From contig NZ_JABUOU010000007.1 of assembly GCF_013344475.1 (NCBI RefSeq), positions 62,001 to 126,000 of the forward strand: a DNA stretch of 64,000 nt. Direction: 5' to 3'. Position 1 is the first letter of the stretch; each line of letters opens with the position of its first letter. The stretch comes from Martelella limonii. GTDB lineage: Bacteria; Pseudomonadota; Alphaproteobacteria; Rhizobiales; Rhizobiaceae. Below, piece by piece: positions 43,424-51,823 of this stretch. Below the pieces are notes generated by a model. The model was given only the letters and a program-made list of their open reading frames with translations, did no database searches and had not been told where the DNA came from. The position numbers and the translations under genes are program-made.

Positions 43424-45253
43424 TCAGCCCTTCGCCACCACGATCCGGAAGCCGTTGCCGCGCCAGGAGCCGGCGGGTTCGAGCGAGCCGCGATAGACGC
43501 CGTTTGCCTTCCATGCAGGGCTGGAGAAGCAGCCGCCGCGCAGCACCCGGCGGATATCGGCGGGGGCATCGAGCGCCTCGCGGCCATCCGCCTGCCAAGG
43601 GAAGGCGAAGGAGGGCGTGGCCATGTCCGGGCCCCAGAGCGTCGTGCACCATTCCCAGACCTGCCCCGCCATGTCGAGCGTGCCCGACGGCGCGCGGCCT
43701 TCGGGAAACAGGCCGACGGTGCAAATGTCGTTGAAGCCGGTTTCCTCGCCATCGGCGTGCTCCGCGGCCCACGTCTCGCCCCACGGATAGATAAGGCCGG
43801 AGGGCCCGCGTGCGGCCGCCTCCCATTCACGCTCAAAGGGCAGGCGGGCGATCTCTTCCGCTCCGATGCGGCCCTCGGCGCGCCATTTCTCCGTCACCCA
43901 GACGCAATAGGCGCGGGCATCATGCCAGGTGAGATCGGTTGCCGGATGGGAGGCGCGCTCCGGGTCGCGGCCATTGACGCTCTTCCAGGACCGGCCGGTT
44001 TCTGTGACGAAGCGGAGATAGGCGGCGTTGACGACCGGGTAGACGCCGATCCTGAAATCGCCGACCGGTGCGTGGTGCGGCGGCGCGGAGTTCGGGTGGA
44101 TGTCGCCGCCCATCGGGTAAAGGCCGGCAGCAACGCTTGCCAGCTCTTCGAGGTCGCGCGGATCGCCGAGCCTTGCGAGAACCTCGCCCGCGCGCCGTCT
44201 GAGGCCGGCCGGCGCACCGCCTGTCGCGATCGCGTCCACCAGCGCGGCGGTCAGCGCTTCGGCTTCGGGCGTGCCGGTCGCGACCAGTTTTCCGGCGCAG
44301 AGCAGCACGGGCAGATCGGCTTCAGAACGCGCAAGGCCACGCGCCAATGCTGCCGCCCTTGGCGCATCGGGACCGATCCAGTCGCAGAGAAGGTCGAGCG
44401 GGCCGGCCCACCGGTCCGGCCGGGCGGTGACGGCTTCCAGCAGCGCCGCGTCGCTCATCGCCTCAAGCGCCGTGGCATCGCGGAAGGTTTCGGCCCAGTC
44501 GGCATCGGCCGGGGCGAGCGCGGCAGCGTCGCGGGGTGCCACCGGCCGGCCGCGTTCGAGCGAGAGCCGCCAGAGGCCGGGGAGCAAGAACGCCCGATCG
44601 TCATGGGCAGCGGACAGCCCGTTCCCGGTCTCGAAGACGGCACGTTCCGGCAGCGCTAGGCCGAGAAGCCCGTATTCCGGGATGCTCGCCGGGCGGCGGA
44701 TGCCTTCGAGCGCGCGGCTTTCGCAGAGGATGAGAAGCCGGAGCGAGGGCCGCTCGGTGATGGCGACCGCACAGCGGGCGAGCAGCGCTTCGGGATCGGC
44801 ACGGGTTTCCAACGCGTCGATGATCAGGAGAACCGGCGCGTCGTCACCGGCAAGGATTGCGGAAAGCATGGCATCGACATCATCGTCGCGGCCGCAGAGA
44901 ACGGCCTGAGGCAGCACCTCGGGCAGGTCCTGCGCCAGAAGGTCGCCCTCGGCGTTGCGATAGGCCGGGCGGAAGCAAGTGTCGCGGGCACGCCCGTCCC
45001 CGTTCAGCGCTTCGGACAACAGCCGACCGAAGGTGGTCTTGCCGCCGCCATCGGGGGCGTGGAGCAGCAGCGCCGGGAACATGAACACCATTTCGGCGGC
45101 GGTGAAATGCACCGGCCGGCGCGGCCCGGCCGCCTCGCCGCTGAAGGCGCGCAGCCCCTTGGCTTCCTTGTCCTCATGGGTGAAGCGGGCGAGCAGCGGC
45201 AGGATCGTCGCATCGTGAGGCCCACCCTCGGTGGCTGTCTTCTCGGTGGTCAT
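43424..45253 (-). CDS. P-loop NTPase fused to an FGE/SUMF1-fold domain
   Basis: Protein of 609 residues, no signal peptide. An N-terminal NTPase-like part has a Walker A variant APDGGGKT (66-73) and a Walker B LLIIDALE (about 142-149). A helical middle follows, then from about 370 a C-terminal formylglycine-generating-enzyme (SUMF1/EgtB/PvdO) fold: YPMGGDIHPNSAPPH, LPFEREWEAAARG, YPWGETW, DMAGQVWEWC and RRVLRGGCFSS...GNGFRIV. The paired cysteines of true sulfatase-activating FGEs, usually after the RGGSW segment, are not there, so it is probably not a sulfatase activator. It overlaps the VOC gene by four bases and ends a peptide-transporter operon. Function unknown. Confidence 0.75.
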   Translation of the reverse strand: MTTEKTATEGGPHDATILPLLARFTHEDKEAKGLRAFSGEAAGPRRPVHFTAAEMVFMFPALLLHAPDGGGKTTFGRLLSEALNGDGRARDTCFRPAYRNAEGDLLAQDLPEVLPQAVLCGRDDDVDAMLSAILAGDDAPVLLIIDALETRADPEALLARCAVAITERPSLRLLILCESRALEGIRRPASIPEYGLLGLALPERAVFETGNGLSAAHDDRAFLLPGLWRLSLERGRPVAPRDAAALAPADADWAETFRDATALEAMSDAALLEAVTARPDRWAGPLDLLCDWIGPDAPRAAALARGLARSEADLPVLLCAGKLVATGTPEAEALTAALVDAIATGGAPAGLRRRAGEVLARLGDPRDLEELASVAAGLYPMGGDIHPNSAPPHHAPVGDFRIGVYPVVNAAYLRFVTETGRSWKSVNGRDPERASHPATDLTWHDARAYCVWVTEKWRAEGRIGAEEIARLPFEREWEAAARGPSGLIYPWGETWAAEHADGEETGFNDICTVGLFPEGRAPSGTLDMAGQVWEWCTTLWGPDMATPSFAFPWQADGREALDAPADIRRVLRGGCFSSPAWKANGVYRGSLEPAGSWRGNGFRIVVAKG

Positions 45254-45645
45254 TTGAACAGCTTGGCGACCTCGGGATTGTGAAAGCGCTGGATCTCGAT
45301 CGCGTAGCCCGCCGGATCCTCGAAGAAGAAGTGTTCGCAGTAATTGCCGCGCAGCATCCCGGAAAGGCCCGTGACGCCGGCCTTAGAAAGCTTCTCGTGC
45401 CAGGCTTCGACGTCCTCGGAGACGACGGTCAGCAGTGCGGCGCTCTTCGGCTGGTGCTTCAGATGGCCCTTGTTGCCGTCGACGATGCCGAAATAGGCGT
45501 TGCCGGCGATCCGGTAGATCCGGGCGAGACCCTGGTCGAGCACGAGTTCGAAGCCGAGCACATCCTCATAGAACGGGGCAACCGCGTGGATGTCCTCGTA
45601 ATAATAGAAGGTGATCGCGCATTCTTTCAGGCCTTCGGTGATCAT
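45250..45645 (-). CDS. VOC/glyoxalase-fold protein
   Basis: Single-domain vicinal-oxygen-chelate protein, 131 residues. DIHAVAPFYEDVLGFELVLD at the N-terminus and HFFFEDPAGYAIEIQRF at the C-terminus are typical. The start at 45645 has AGAGGA five bases upstream. It overlaps the P-loop/FGE gene by four bases and follows the leaderless binding-protein gene by 17 bp. Members include glyoxalases, extradiol dioxygenases and thiol transferases; nothing decides between these. Confidence 0.8.
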   Translation of the reverse strand: MITEGLKECAITFYYYEDIHAVAPFYEDVLGFELVLDQGLARIYRIAGNAYFGIVDGNKGHLKHQPKSAALLTVVSEDVEAWHEKLSKAGVTGLSGMLRGNYCEHFFFEDPAGYAIEIQRFHNPEVAKLFK

Positions 45646-45662
45646 GATGGTCCTCTTTTTAT

Positions 45663-47024
45663 TCAGGCGACGCGAAGATAGCCCTTGGGATCGAGGCTGA
45701 AGCCGTCGAGCCCTGCGGCATGCGCCATGCAGTCGATGGGGTGGAACAGATAGAGCCAGTGCGGGTGCGCGCCGAGATGGGCAAGCACGCGGGCATAGGC
45801 CTTTGCGCGGGCTTCGGTCGCGACCGTGCGACGTGCGGTTTCGAACAGCTGATCGGCCTCTTGATCCTCGACGCCCTGCCACCAGACGGCGCGGGAGCGC
45901 GACGAAATCTTGTCGTCCAACACCCGGAACGTGCTGTGGGGCGAGGAATCGAAGATCGCGAGATCGCCGGTCTTCTTGGCGCCGAGTTCGCGAGCATAGC
46001 CGGGACGGTCATGGGCCGTATCGATGGTGACCGCAAACCCGACGGCCTGAAGGCTTTTTGCGATGAAGGCAGCAATCTCCGGCGCGCGCTCGGGCATGTA
46101 GAGCGGGGTGCGCAGGGTAAGCGTCTTCGGCGCGGCGGAGGCGGCGACGAGGGCTGCGGCCCTTTCCGGGTCGAAGGGGATATCGGGCATTTGATCGGCC
46201 ATGCCGTTGTGGAACGGGCTGACGATGGTTTTTGCCGGCACGCCAAGCCCGCCCATGACTTCGGACACCAGCTTCTCTCGGTCGAGCGCGAGATTTGCGG
46301 CGAGGCGAAGGCTGGGATCGGCAAAGGCCCCTTCCCTACCGTTCATATAGGCGATCACCGAAAGCGTGGTCGGCTGTTCATGCCAGACATGGCCGTCGAG
46401 GCTCCGCCGCGGCGTGTCAAGCCGCTCCAGATGGGTGGCGACGTCGATCTCGCCGGCGCTCAGCGCCTGAAGCCGCGCTTCGGCCTCCGGCATCGCGATC
46501 AGCCGCAGTTCCCGCCCGTCGCTGTGACGGACGGTCACGGATGCGCCGCGCTCGAAGGCAACGACCTGCCACGGCCCCGTGCCGATCGTCGCGGTTCCGT
46601 CGGGGGCGATCTTCGGCAGGTAGAATTCGGAAAGAATGTCCGGCAGGTCGGGAAAGGCGTCCGGCGTCGCGATCGAAAGCACGGCGCCTTCTGCGGTGAT
46701 CTCGGCACCTTCCAGATAGCGGGCATAGGACCAGGGCATGCCGAACATGTCGCGGGCATCGCAGATCGCCACGATGAACCGCCTGGCGTCATCGGCCGTT
46801 ACCGGCGCTCCGTCGTGATAGGCAGCGCCGTCACGCAGCGTCAGGGTCCAGCGGCATCCGTCGTCGGAGAGATGCCAGCGGTCGAACAGGCCCGGCCGGG
46901 CCGCGCCGTTTTCCCAGCGCAACATCGGCTCCAGCACCAGGTTCTTCAGCGTCAGGATGCTGGCATCGTCGGTGACGCGGTCGGGCGGCAGGAAATCGAT
47001 CTTTTCGAGCGCGATCGTGATCAT
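45663..47024 (-). CDS. Family-5 solute-binding-protein homologue without a signal peptide
   Basis: Protein of 453 residues homologous to dipeptide-type binding proteins (SBP_bac_5): VLEPMLRWENGAARPGLFDRW, WTLTLRDGAAYHDGAPVTADDARRF, GTGPWQVVAFE, PSLRLAANLALDREKLV. The chain starts directly with MITIALEKIDFLPPDRVTDD, with no hydrophobic leader, and the ATG overlaps the permease stop (ATGA), so a longer form is unlikely. It is therefore probably cytoplasmic. It may act as a ligand sensor or chaperone for the imported compound, as proposed for SgrR-type domains, or need another export route. The true binding protein is at 49049. Confidence 0.75.
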   Translation of the reverse strand: MITIALEKIDFLPPDRVTDDASILTLKNLVLEPMLRWENGAARPGLFDRWHLSDDGCRWTLTLRDGAAYHDGAPVTADDARRFIVAICDARDMFGMPWSYARYLEGAEITAEGAVLSIATPDAFPDLPDILSEFYLPKIAPDGTATIGTGPWQVVAFERGASVTVRHSDGRELRLIAMPEAEARLQALSAGEIDVATHLERLDTPRRSLDGHVWHEQPTTLSVIAYMNGREGAFADPSLRLAANLALDREKLVSEVMGGLGVPAKTIVSPFHNGMADQMPDIPFDPERAAALVAASAAPKTLTLRTPLYMPERAPEIAAFIAKSLQAVGFAVTIDTAHDRPGYARELGAKKTGDLAIFDSSPHSTFRVLDDKISSRSRAVWWQGVEDQEADQLFETARRTVATEARAKAYARVLAHLGAHPHWLYLFHPIDCMAHAAGLDGFSLDPKGYLRVA

Positions 47025-47854
47025 GCAGCACTCCTGCGGCGCGGATTGAACCAGTCGGCGAGGCTATCACCGATCAGGTTGAAGGAAAGCACCGTGATCA
47101 GGATCGCAAAGCCGGGCCCGAGCGCCGTCCAAGGGCTGGAGCGCACGAAGCTCAGATTGGCAGACACGTCAGCCCCCCATTCGGGCAGCGGCGGCTGGGC
47201 GCCGAGGCCGAGGAAGCCGAGCGCCGAGGTCTGCAGGATGGCGCTGCCGAAGGCGAGCGAGGCCTGCACCAGCAGCGGGCCGATCGAATTGACAAGAATG
47301 TAGCGGTTGAGGATGCGACCACGCGGAAGCCCCAGCGCATAAGCGGCCTCGACATAGAGCCTCGATGACACGCCGAGCGACTGCGCGCGGGCAACGCGGG
47401 CAAATTGCGGGGCGAGCGTGATCGCGACCGCGATCATGGCGTTCTGCAGGCTCGGGCCGAAGGCGGCGGCAAGCGCAATCGCCAGCACGAGGGCCGGAAA
47501 CGACAGGATCGCGTCGACGATGCGCATGATCACGGTGTCGACGATGCCGCCGGCAAAACCGGCGACGAGGCCGAAGAACACGCCAACCATGAAGGCGGCG
47601 GCCACCACGAACACGCCGATCGCCAGCGTGTAACGCCCGCCATTCAAGACGCGGGACAGCATGTCGCGGCCGAAATTGTCGGTCCCGAGCCAATGGCTGA
47701 GCGATGGCGGCTGCAGTTTGTCGGCCATGTTGATGGCGAGCGGCGACGGCAGGAAGAAGGGGCCGATCAGGACGGCGAGCAGCAGGATGGCAAGCACGAT
47801 CGTGCCGACGAGGGCGAGCGTGTTGTTGGCAAGGAAGCGTTTCAGGTCGCGCAT
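47021..47854 (-). CDS. Peptide-type ABC transporter permease (DppC family)
   Basis: Inner-membrane permease of 277 residues with the OppC_N segment at the N-terminus, LGTDNFGRDMLSRVLNGGRYTL (about 60) and the EAA-like loop VEAAYALGLPRGRILNRYILVNS. Six hydrophobic segments. It overlaps the leaderless binding-protein homologue by four bases and follows DppB by ten. Confidence 0.9.
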   Translation of the reverse strand: MRDLKRFLANNTLALVGTIVLAILLLAVLIGPFFLPSPLAINMADKLQPPSLSHWLGTDNFGRDMLSRVLNGGRYTLAIGVFVVAAAFMVGVFFGLVAGFAGGIVDTVIMRIVDAILSFPALVLAIALAAAFGPSLQNAMIAVAITLAPQFARVARAQSLGVSSRLYVEAAYALGLPRGRILNRYILVNSIGPLLVQASLAFGSAILQTSALGFLGLGAQPPLPEWGADVSANLSFVRSSPWTALGPGFAILITVLSFNLIGDSLADWFNPRRRSAA

Positions 47855-47864
47855 CAGTGTCTCC

Positions 47865-48875
47865 TCAGCTCATCTTGCGGCGGACGCGCGGGTCGAGCAC
47901 GGCATAGAGAATGTCGACGATCAGCGAGGTCAGCATGAACATCAGCGCGAACACCAGGGTTGCGCCCTGGATGACGGGGTAATCGCGGTTGCGGATCGCC
48001 TCGTACATGTAGCGCCCGATCCCCGGCCAGGAGAAGATCGTCTCGGTCAGGATCGCGCCGCCCAGCATTTCCGCGAATTTGAGGCCGACCACGGTGATCG
48101 CCGGCAGCAGCGAATTGCGCAGCGCGTGGTTATAGACGACATCATGGCGGCTCAGGCCCTTGGCGCGGGCGGTGCGCACGAAGTCCTCATCCATCACCTC
48201 CAGCATGGTCGAGCGCACAAAGCGGCCAAGCGTCGCCGCCAGGAACACCGCGAGGACGGTGGTCGGCAGCACCATGTGGGCGATGGCGCTTGCCACCGCG
48301 CCGGGCTCGCCCGACAGCCAGGCGTCGATGATCGAAAAGCCGGTGACCCGGTCGACGAAGAAATAGGGCGAGATGCGGCCAGACACCGGCAGCCAGCCAA
48401 GCCAGGTGGCAAATACCAGCTGCAGCAGCAGCGCCAGCAGGAAGGCCGGCATCGAAACGCCCGTCAGCGAAATGACGCGCACGGTGTGGTCGAAACCGGA
48501 ATTGGCGCGGGTTGCGGTGACGACGCCGATCGGAATGCCGATCAGAATGGCGATCAGAACCGCGGTGATCGAGATTTCGAGCGTGGCCGGCAGGCGGATC
48601 AGGATCTCGCTCAGTACCGGCTGGCCGCTCTTCAGCGAATTGCCCATGTCGCCATGCAGGAGCCCGGTGAAATAGCTCCAGAATTGCACCAGCGCCGGCT
48701 GGTCGAGATCGAGCTGGGCGCGCAGCGCGGCGATCTGGCTTTCAGTGGCGCCAGGGCCGAGCAGGGTGACGGCCGGATCGCCCGGAATGAGGCGTACCAG
48801 CGAAAACACGATCACCAGGACCAGCAGCAGCACCGGTATCAGCGCCAGCAACCGCCGCACAAGAAATGCAAACAT
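47865..48875 (-). CDS. Peptide-type ABC transporter permease (DppB family)
   Basis: Inner-membrane permease of 336 residues. Typical parts: N-terminal FLVRRLLALIPVLLLVLVIVFSL, IPGDPA, GDMGNSLKSGQPVLSEI, DFVRTARAKGLSRHDVVYNHALRNSLLP and TETIFSWPGIGRYMYEAI. It follows the binding-protein gene after 173 bp that hold two large hairpins. Confidence 0.92.
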   Translation of the reverse strand: MFAFLVRRLLALIPVLLLVLVIVFSLVRLIPGDPAVTLLGPGATESQIAALRAQLDLDQPALVQFWSYFTGLLHGDMGNSLKSGQPVLSEILIRLPATLEISITAVLIAILIGIPIGVVTATRANSGFDHTVRVISLTGVSMPAFLLALLLQLVFATWLGWLPVSGRISPYFFVDRVTGFSIIDAWLSGEPGAVASAIAHMVLPTTVLAVFLAATLGRFVRSTMLEVMDEDFVRTARAKGLSRHDVVYNHALRNSLLPAITVVGLKFAEMLGGAILTETIFSWPGIGRYMYEAIRNRDYPVIQGATLVFALMFMLTSLIVDILYAVLDPRVRRKMS

Positions 48876-48928
48876 TCAATCACCTTGCGAAAGGAGACGG
48901 CCCGGCTGGGAGGGCACCGAGCCGTCCT

Positions 48929-48965
48929 GTGCTTTCGGGGCGACTGATGTCGCCGCCAAAAGCAC
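48929..48965 (-). repeat. Large hairpin between binding-protein and dppB-type genes
   Basis: GTGCTTT...GGCGAC pairs with GTCGCC...AAAGCAC: about 15 pairs with two small bulges and a four-base loop. Confidence 0.55.
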
Positions 48966-48980
48966 ATCTGGTAGAGTTTC

Positions 48981-49020
48981 GCCCCGGCCCGCCGCCCCTT
49001 TCGGGGAAGCGGGCCGGGGC
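48981..49020 (-). repeat. Very strong hairpin after the peptide-binding-protein gene
   Basis: GCCCCGGCCCGC and GCGGGCCGGGGC are perfect 12-base arms; the 16-base interior itself can pair CCCC with GGGG. It starts about 30 bases after the stop codon. Together with the preceding hairpin it probably stabilises the binding-protein mRNA or attenuates the permease genes. Confidence 0.65.
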
Positions 49021-49048
49021 CTGTCGCGAAAGCCCTTGAACGGGGCGC

Positions 49049-50647
49049 TTACTGCTTCGAGACGCCGAAATATTCGGTCAGCGGCGGAGCCGAGTTGATG
49101 ACCAGGCCATCGACGTTCGAACGGGTGAACACGATCAGCTTCGGGCTGAACAGATAGGCCGCCGGAACCTCCTTCACGAGCTCTTCCTGGATTTCGCCAT
49201 AAAGCGCCTTGCGGGCATCCATGTCGGGGTCCTGCTGCGCCTTGACGATCAGAGCGTCGAGCTCTTCATTCTCGGGCATGCGGAAGGTCATGGCCGAATT
49301 CTTCAGGCCGGAGAGATAGCCGATCGTGATGTGCGCATCCGGGTCGTTGTACCACGGCTGGCGGCCATCGAGCGCGATGTCCCAGTCACCGGCAACATGC
49401 AGTGCCCGGTAGGACGGGAATTCCGTCTGGGCGATCTCCGTATTGATGCCGACATCTGCGAGATTGGCCTGGACGAAGGTCGCGACATCGCCCCAGAGCG
49501 AGCCCTGGAAGGAGTAGAGCTTGAGGTTCAGGTCGCCTGGCTTGTAGCCGGCTTCCGCGAGCAGCTGTTTGGCAAGCTCGGGATCATAGCGAGGCGCAAG
49601 TTCCTCGACCTTGGGATCGAAGGCCCAGCTGTTGGAGGTGAGCGGACCGTAGACGCGCTCGGCCGTGCCGTCGAAGACGCCGGAGAGCAGACCGTCATAG
49701 TCGATCGCATGGGCGATCGCTTCGCGCACCTTGATATCGGCAACCGGCGAATCCGTCTTCGAGTTGTTGAACTCGAGCTGGCGGATGATCTGCGAGGGCT
49801 TCTCGATGATCGTGATGTCGGCGTTGTCGGCGAAAGCCTTCATCTCTTCGGAGGGAACGGCGGAAAGCTGGCTCTGCTGCTGGATGACGTCGATGCCGCC
49901 ATTTTCCAGCTCCAGCCTGCGGGTCGAGGCCTCGGGAATGATCCGGTAGATCAGGCGCTTCAGCTTCGGCGCGCCACGGAAATAGTCCGGGTTGGCGTCG
50001 AGCACCACGCGGGTGTCCGGCTCATAGGCGCGGAATGCGAACGGGCCCGTGCCGACCGGATGGTTGGCAAAGTCGTCGCCGTATTTCTCGACTGCGGCGG
50101 GCGAGACGATCGCTGCCTGCGGCTGGGCGAGGATCGACATGAAGGCCGGATAGGGCTCGCTCAGCTGGATTACCACCTCGCTGTCGCTCGGCGTCTCGAT
50201 GCTGTCGATCATGCCGAGGGAGGCTTCGACGTAAGGGTTCATTTCCTTGGTGCGTTCAAGCGAGAACTTCACCGACTCCGCGTTGAACGGCGTGCCATCC
50301 TGGAATGCCACGCCTTCCTGCAGGTCGAAGGTGAAGGTCTTGCCATCGTCGGAGATCGACCAGTCGTTGGCAAGCCGGCCTTCAAGCTCGGCAAAATCCG
50401 GTGCCTTCCAGGCAACCAGCGTGTCGAACACGTTGAGGATGATCTCGCTGCCGACCGGTTCGGCCTTGTTGATGCCGGGCTCAAGGCCGGCCGGATCGGA
50501 TGGGACCGCAATCACGAGCGTTTCGCTCTCTTGCGCGGTGGCGGTAGTGGCGAAGCTGGCGACAGCACCGGCGGACACGATGGCGGCAAAGCCCATGGCC
50601 AATGCAGCACCTGACATCGCCCCGAAGGATCTGCGGGTCAGGTTCAT
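49049..50647 (-). CDS. Peptide-type ABC transporter substrate-binding protein (SBP family 5)
   Basis: Periplasmic binding protein of 532 residues. The N-terminus MNLTRRSFGAMSG with a long hydrophobic stretch to ATAQES looks like a twin-arginine signal, so it may be exported folded. Mature part: LEPGINKAEPVGSEIILNVFDTL, FDLQEGVAFQDGTPFNAESVKFSLER, VGTGPFAFRAYEPD, VREAIAHAIDYDGLL. First transporter gene of the operon; the sulfurtransferase gene lies 182 bp upstream on the same strand. Substrate not known. Confidence 0.9.
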   Translation of the reverse strand: MNLTRRSFGAMSGAALAMGFAAIVSAGAVASFATTATAQESETLVIAVPSDPAGLEPGINKAEPVGSEIILNVFDTLVAWKAPDFAELEGRLANDWSISDDGKTFTFDLQEGVAFQDGTPFNAESVKFSLERTKEMNPYVEASLGMIDSIETPSDSEVVIQLSEPYPAFMSILAQPQAAIVSPAAVEKYGDDFANHPVGTGPFAFRAYEPDTRVVLDANPDYFRGAPKLKRLIYRIIPEASTRRLELENGGIDVIQQQSQLSAVPSEEMKAFADNADITIIEKPSQIIRQLEFNNSKTDSPVADIKVREAIAHAIDYDGLLSGVFDGTAERVYGPLTSNSWAFDPKVEELAPRYDPELAKQLLAEAGYKPGDLNLKLYSFQGSLWGDVATFVQANLADVGINTEIAQTEFPSYRALHVAGDWDIALDGRQPWYNDPDAHITIGYLSGLKNSAMTFRMPENEELDALIVKAQQDPDMDARKALYGEIQEELVKEVPAAYLFSPKLIVFTRSNVDGLVINSAPPLTEYFGVSKQ

Positions 50648-50829
50648 ACTGAACTCCTCTTGTTTTCGACCTGCCGGATTTTTCCGGTCGTCGCTATTTC
50701 AATACCCGTGATATTTCTTTTGCAATATCAAAAATCGATTCATGTGAAATGAAGCATCCAATTTCGTCAGAAAACATGTCACATGATTACCGTTTGTGCA
50801 TCTGCACAAGGGCGCTGCACACACCTTGA

Positions 50830-51693
50830 TCATCGCGGAAACGGTCCACGCTTCACCGGCCGGTCGCCTCGGCTGACATAGTGCGACCATGACCCCGGAT
50901 ACATCGCCGCCTCGACGCCGATGGCGGCAAGCGCCAGCACCTCGTGGGCTGCCGACATGCCCGCCCCGCAATAGACCCCGACCGGTTTTACGCCGTCGAT
51001 GCCAAGGCCGGAGAACAGTTCCTTCAGCGTGGCGCTATCGGCAAACGGGCCGGGGTCGGTCAGCGTATCGAGCGTCGGCGCGCTGAGGGCGCCCGGTATA
51101 TGTCCGCGCGCCGGATCGCCGCCGACCTCGGGGCCGCCGATATAGTTCGGCCGGATGCGGGCGTCGAGCAGGACGCCCTCTTCCGCAAGTCCCGCCGCCT
51201 GTTCGGCGTCGAACTGCGGCATATGGCCAGGTGAGAGCGAAATATCTGATTTTTCGGGAATAAACGGTTCATCCTCGGTCGGAAGTCCGGCGGAAATCCA
51301 GGCCGGCAGGCCGCCATCCAGCACGCGCACATCCGGCAGATCCGCCCATTTCAGCACCCACCACGCCCGCGCCGCAGTCATCGCCCGGTCGGCGTCGTAG
51401 ATGATGATCGGGCGCTCGCATGTCAGCCCCCATGCCCTTGCCGCGACCTCCAGATCGGCGATTGCGGGGAGCGGACGATTGCCCGCCTCCGGGCTCGCCG
51501 GACCCTGGAAATCGCGATAGGCCTCTGCTTCCACCGCGCCCGGAATATAGACGCCGTTGCGCGAGTCGGCGCCGGTATAGGGGTTGGTGGACTGCACCAC
51601 GATGATGTGCGGCGCGGCACCACTCTCTATCATCTCGAAAAGCGCCTGCGGCGTTACCAGCACCTTGCCGCGCGTCTCACTATCGATCCTCAA
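50830..51693 (-). CDS. Sulfurtransferase with two rhodanese domains
   Basis: Thiosulfate/3-mercaptopyruvate sulfurtransferase-like enzyme, 287 residues, two rhodanese domains. The active-site loop in the second domain reads YCGAGMSA, with Cys in the place that carries the persulfide; mercaptopyruvate enzymes usually have CGSGVTA. The start is a TTG at 51693 with GGAGG seven bases before it; the frame stays open further upstream but would run into the divergent ATPase gene. Same strand as the peptide transporter operon, so possibly co-transcribed. Confidence 0.8.
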   Translation of the reverse strand: MRIDSETRGKVLVTPQALFEMIESGAAPHIIVVQSTNPYTGADSRNGVYIPGAVEAEAYRDFQGPASPEAGNRPLPAIADLEVAARAWGLTCERPIIIYDADRAMTAARAWWVLKWADLPDVRVLDGGLPAWISAGLPTEDEPFIPEKSDISLSPGHMPQFDAEQAAGLAEEGVLLDARIRPNYIGGPEVGGDPARGHIPGALSAPTLDTLTDPGPFADSATLKELFSGLGIDGVKPVGVYCGAGMSAAHEVLALAAIGVEAAMYPGSWSHYVSRGDRPVKRGPFPR

Positions 51694-51823
51694 TATCCGA
51701 CCTCCATAATTTCGTTTTATAGATATATCACGAAGAACTTTATATTTGACAGAATGATTGCAATGCGGTGTAAATCGATGCAACAAAAAAGTCTCTCGCA
51801 CTCCTCCATGGAAAATCGTCGCC

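Noticed and set aside
43424-45253. Sulfatase-activating formylglycine-generating enzyme
   Set aside because: The C-terminal fold matches, but the paired active-site cysteines are missing and no sulfatase gene is nearby.
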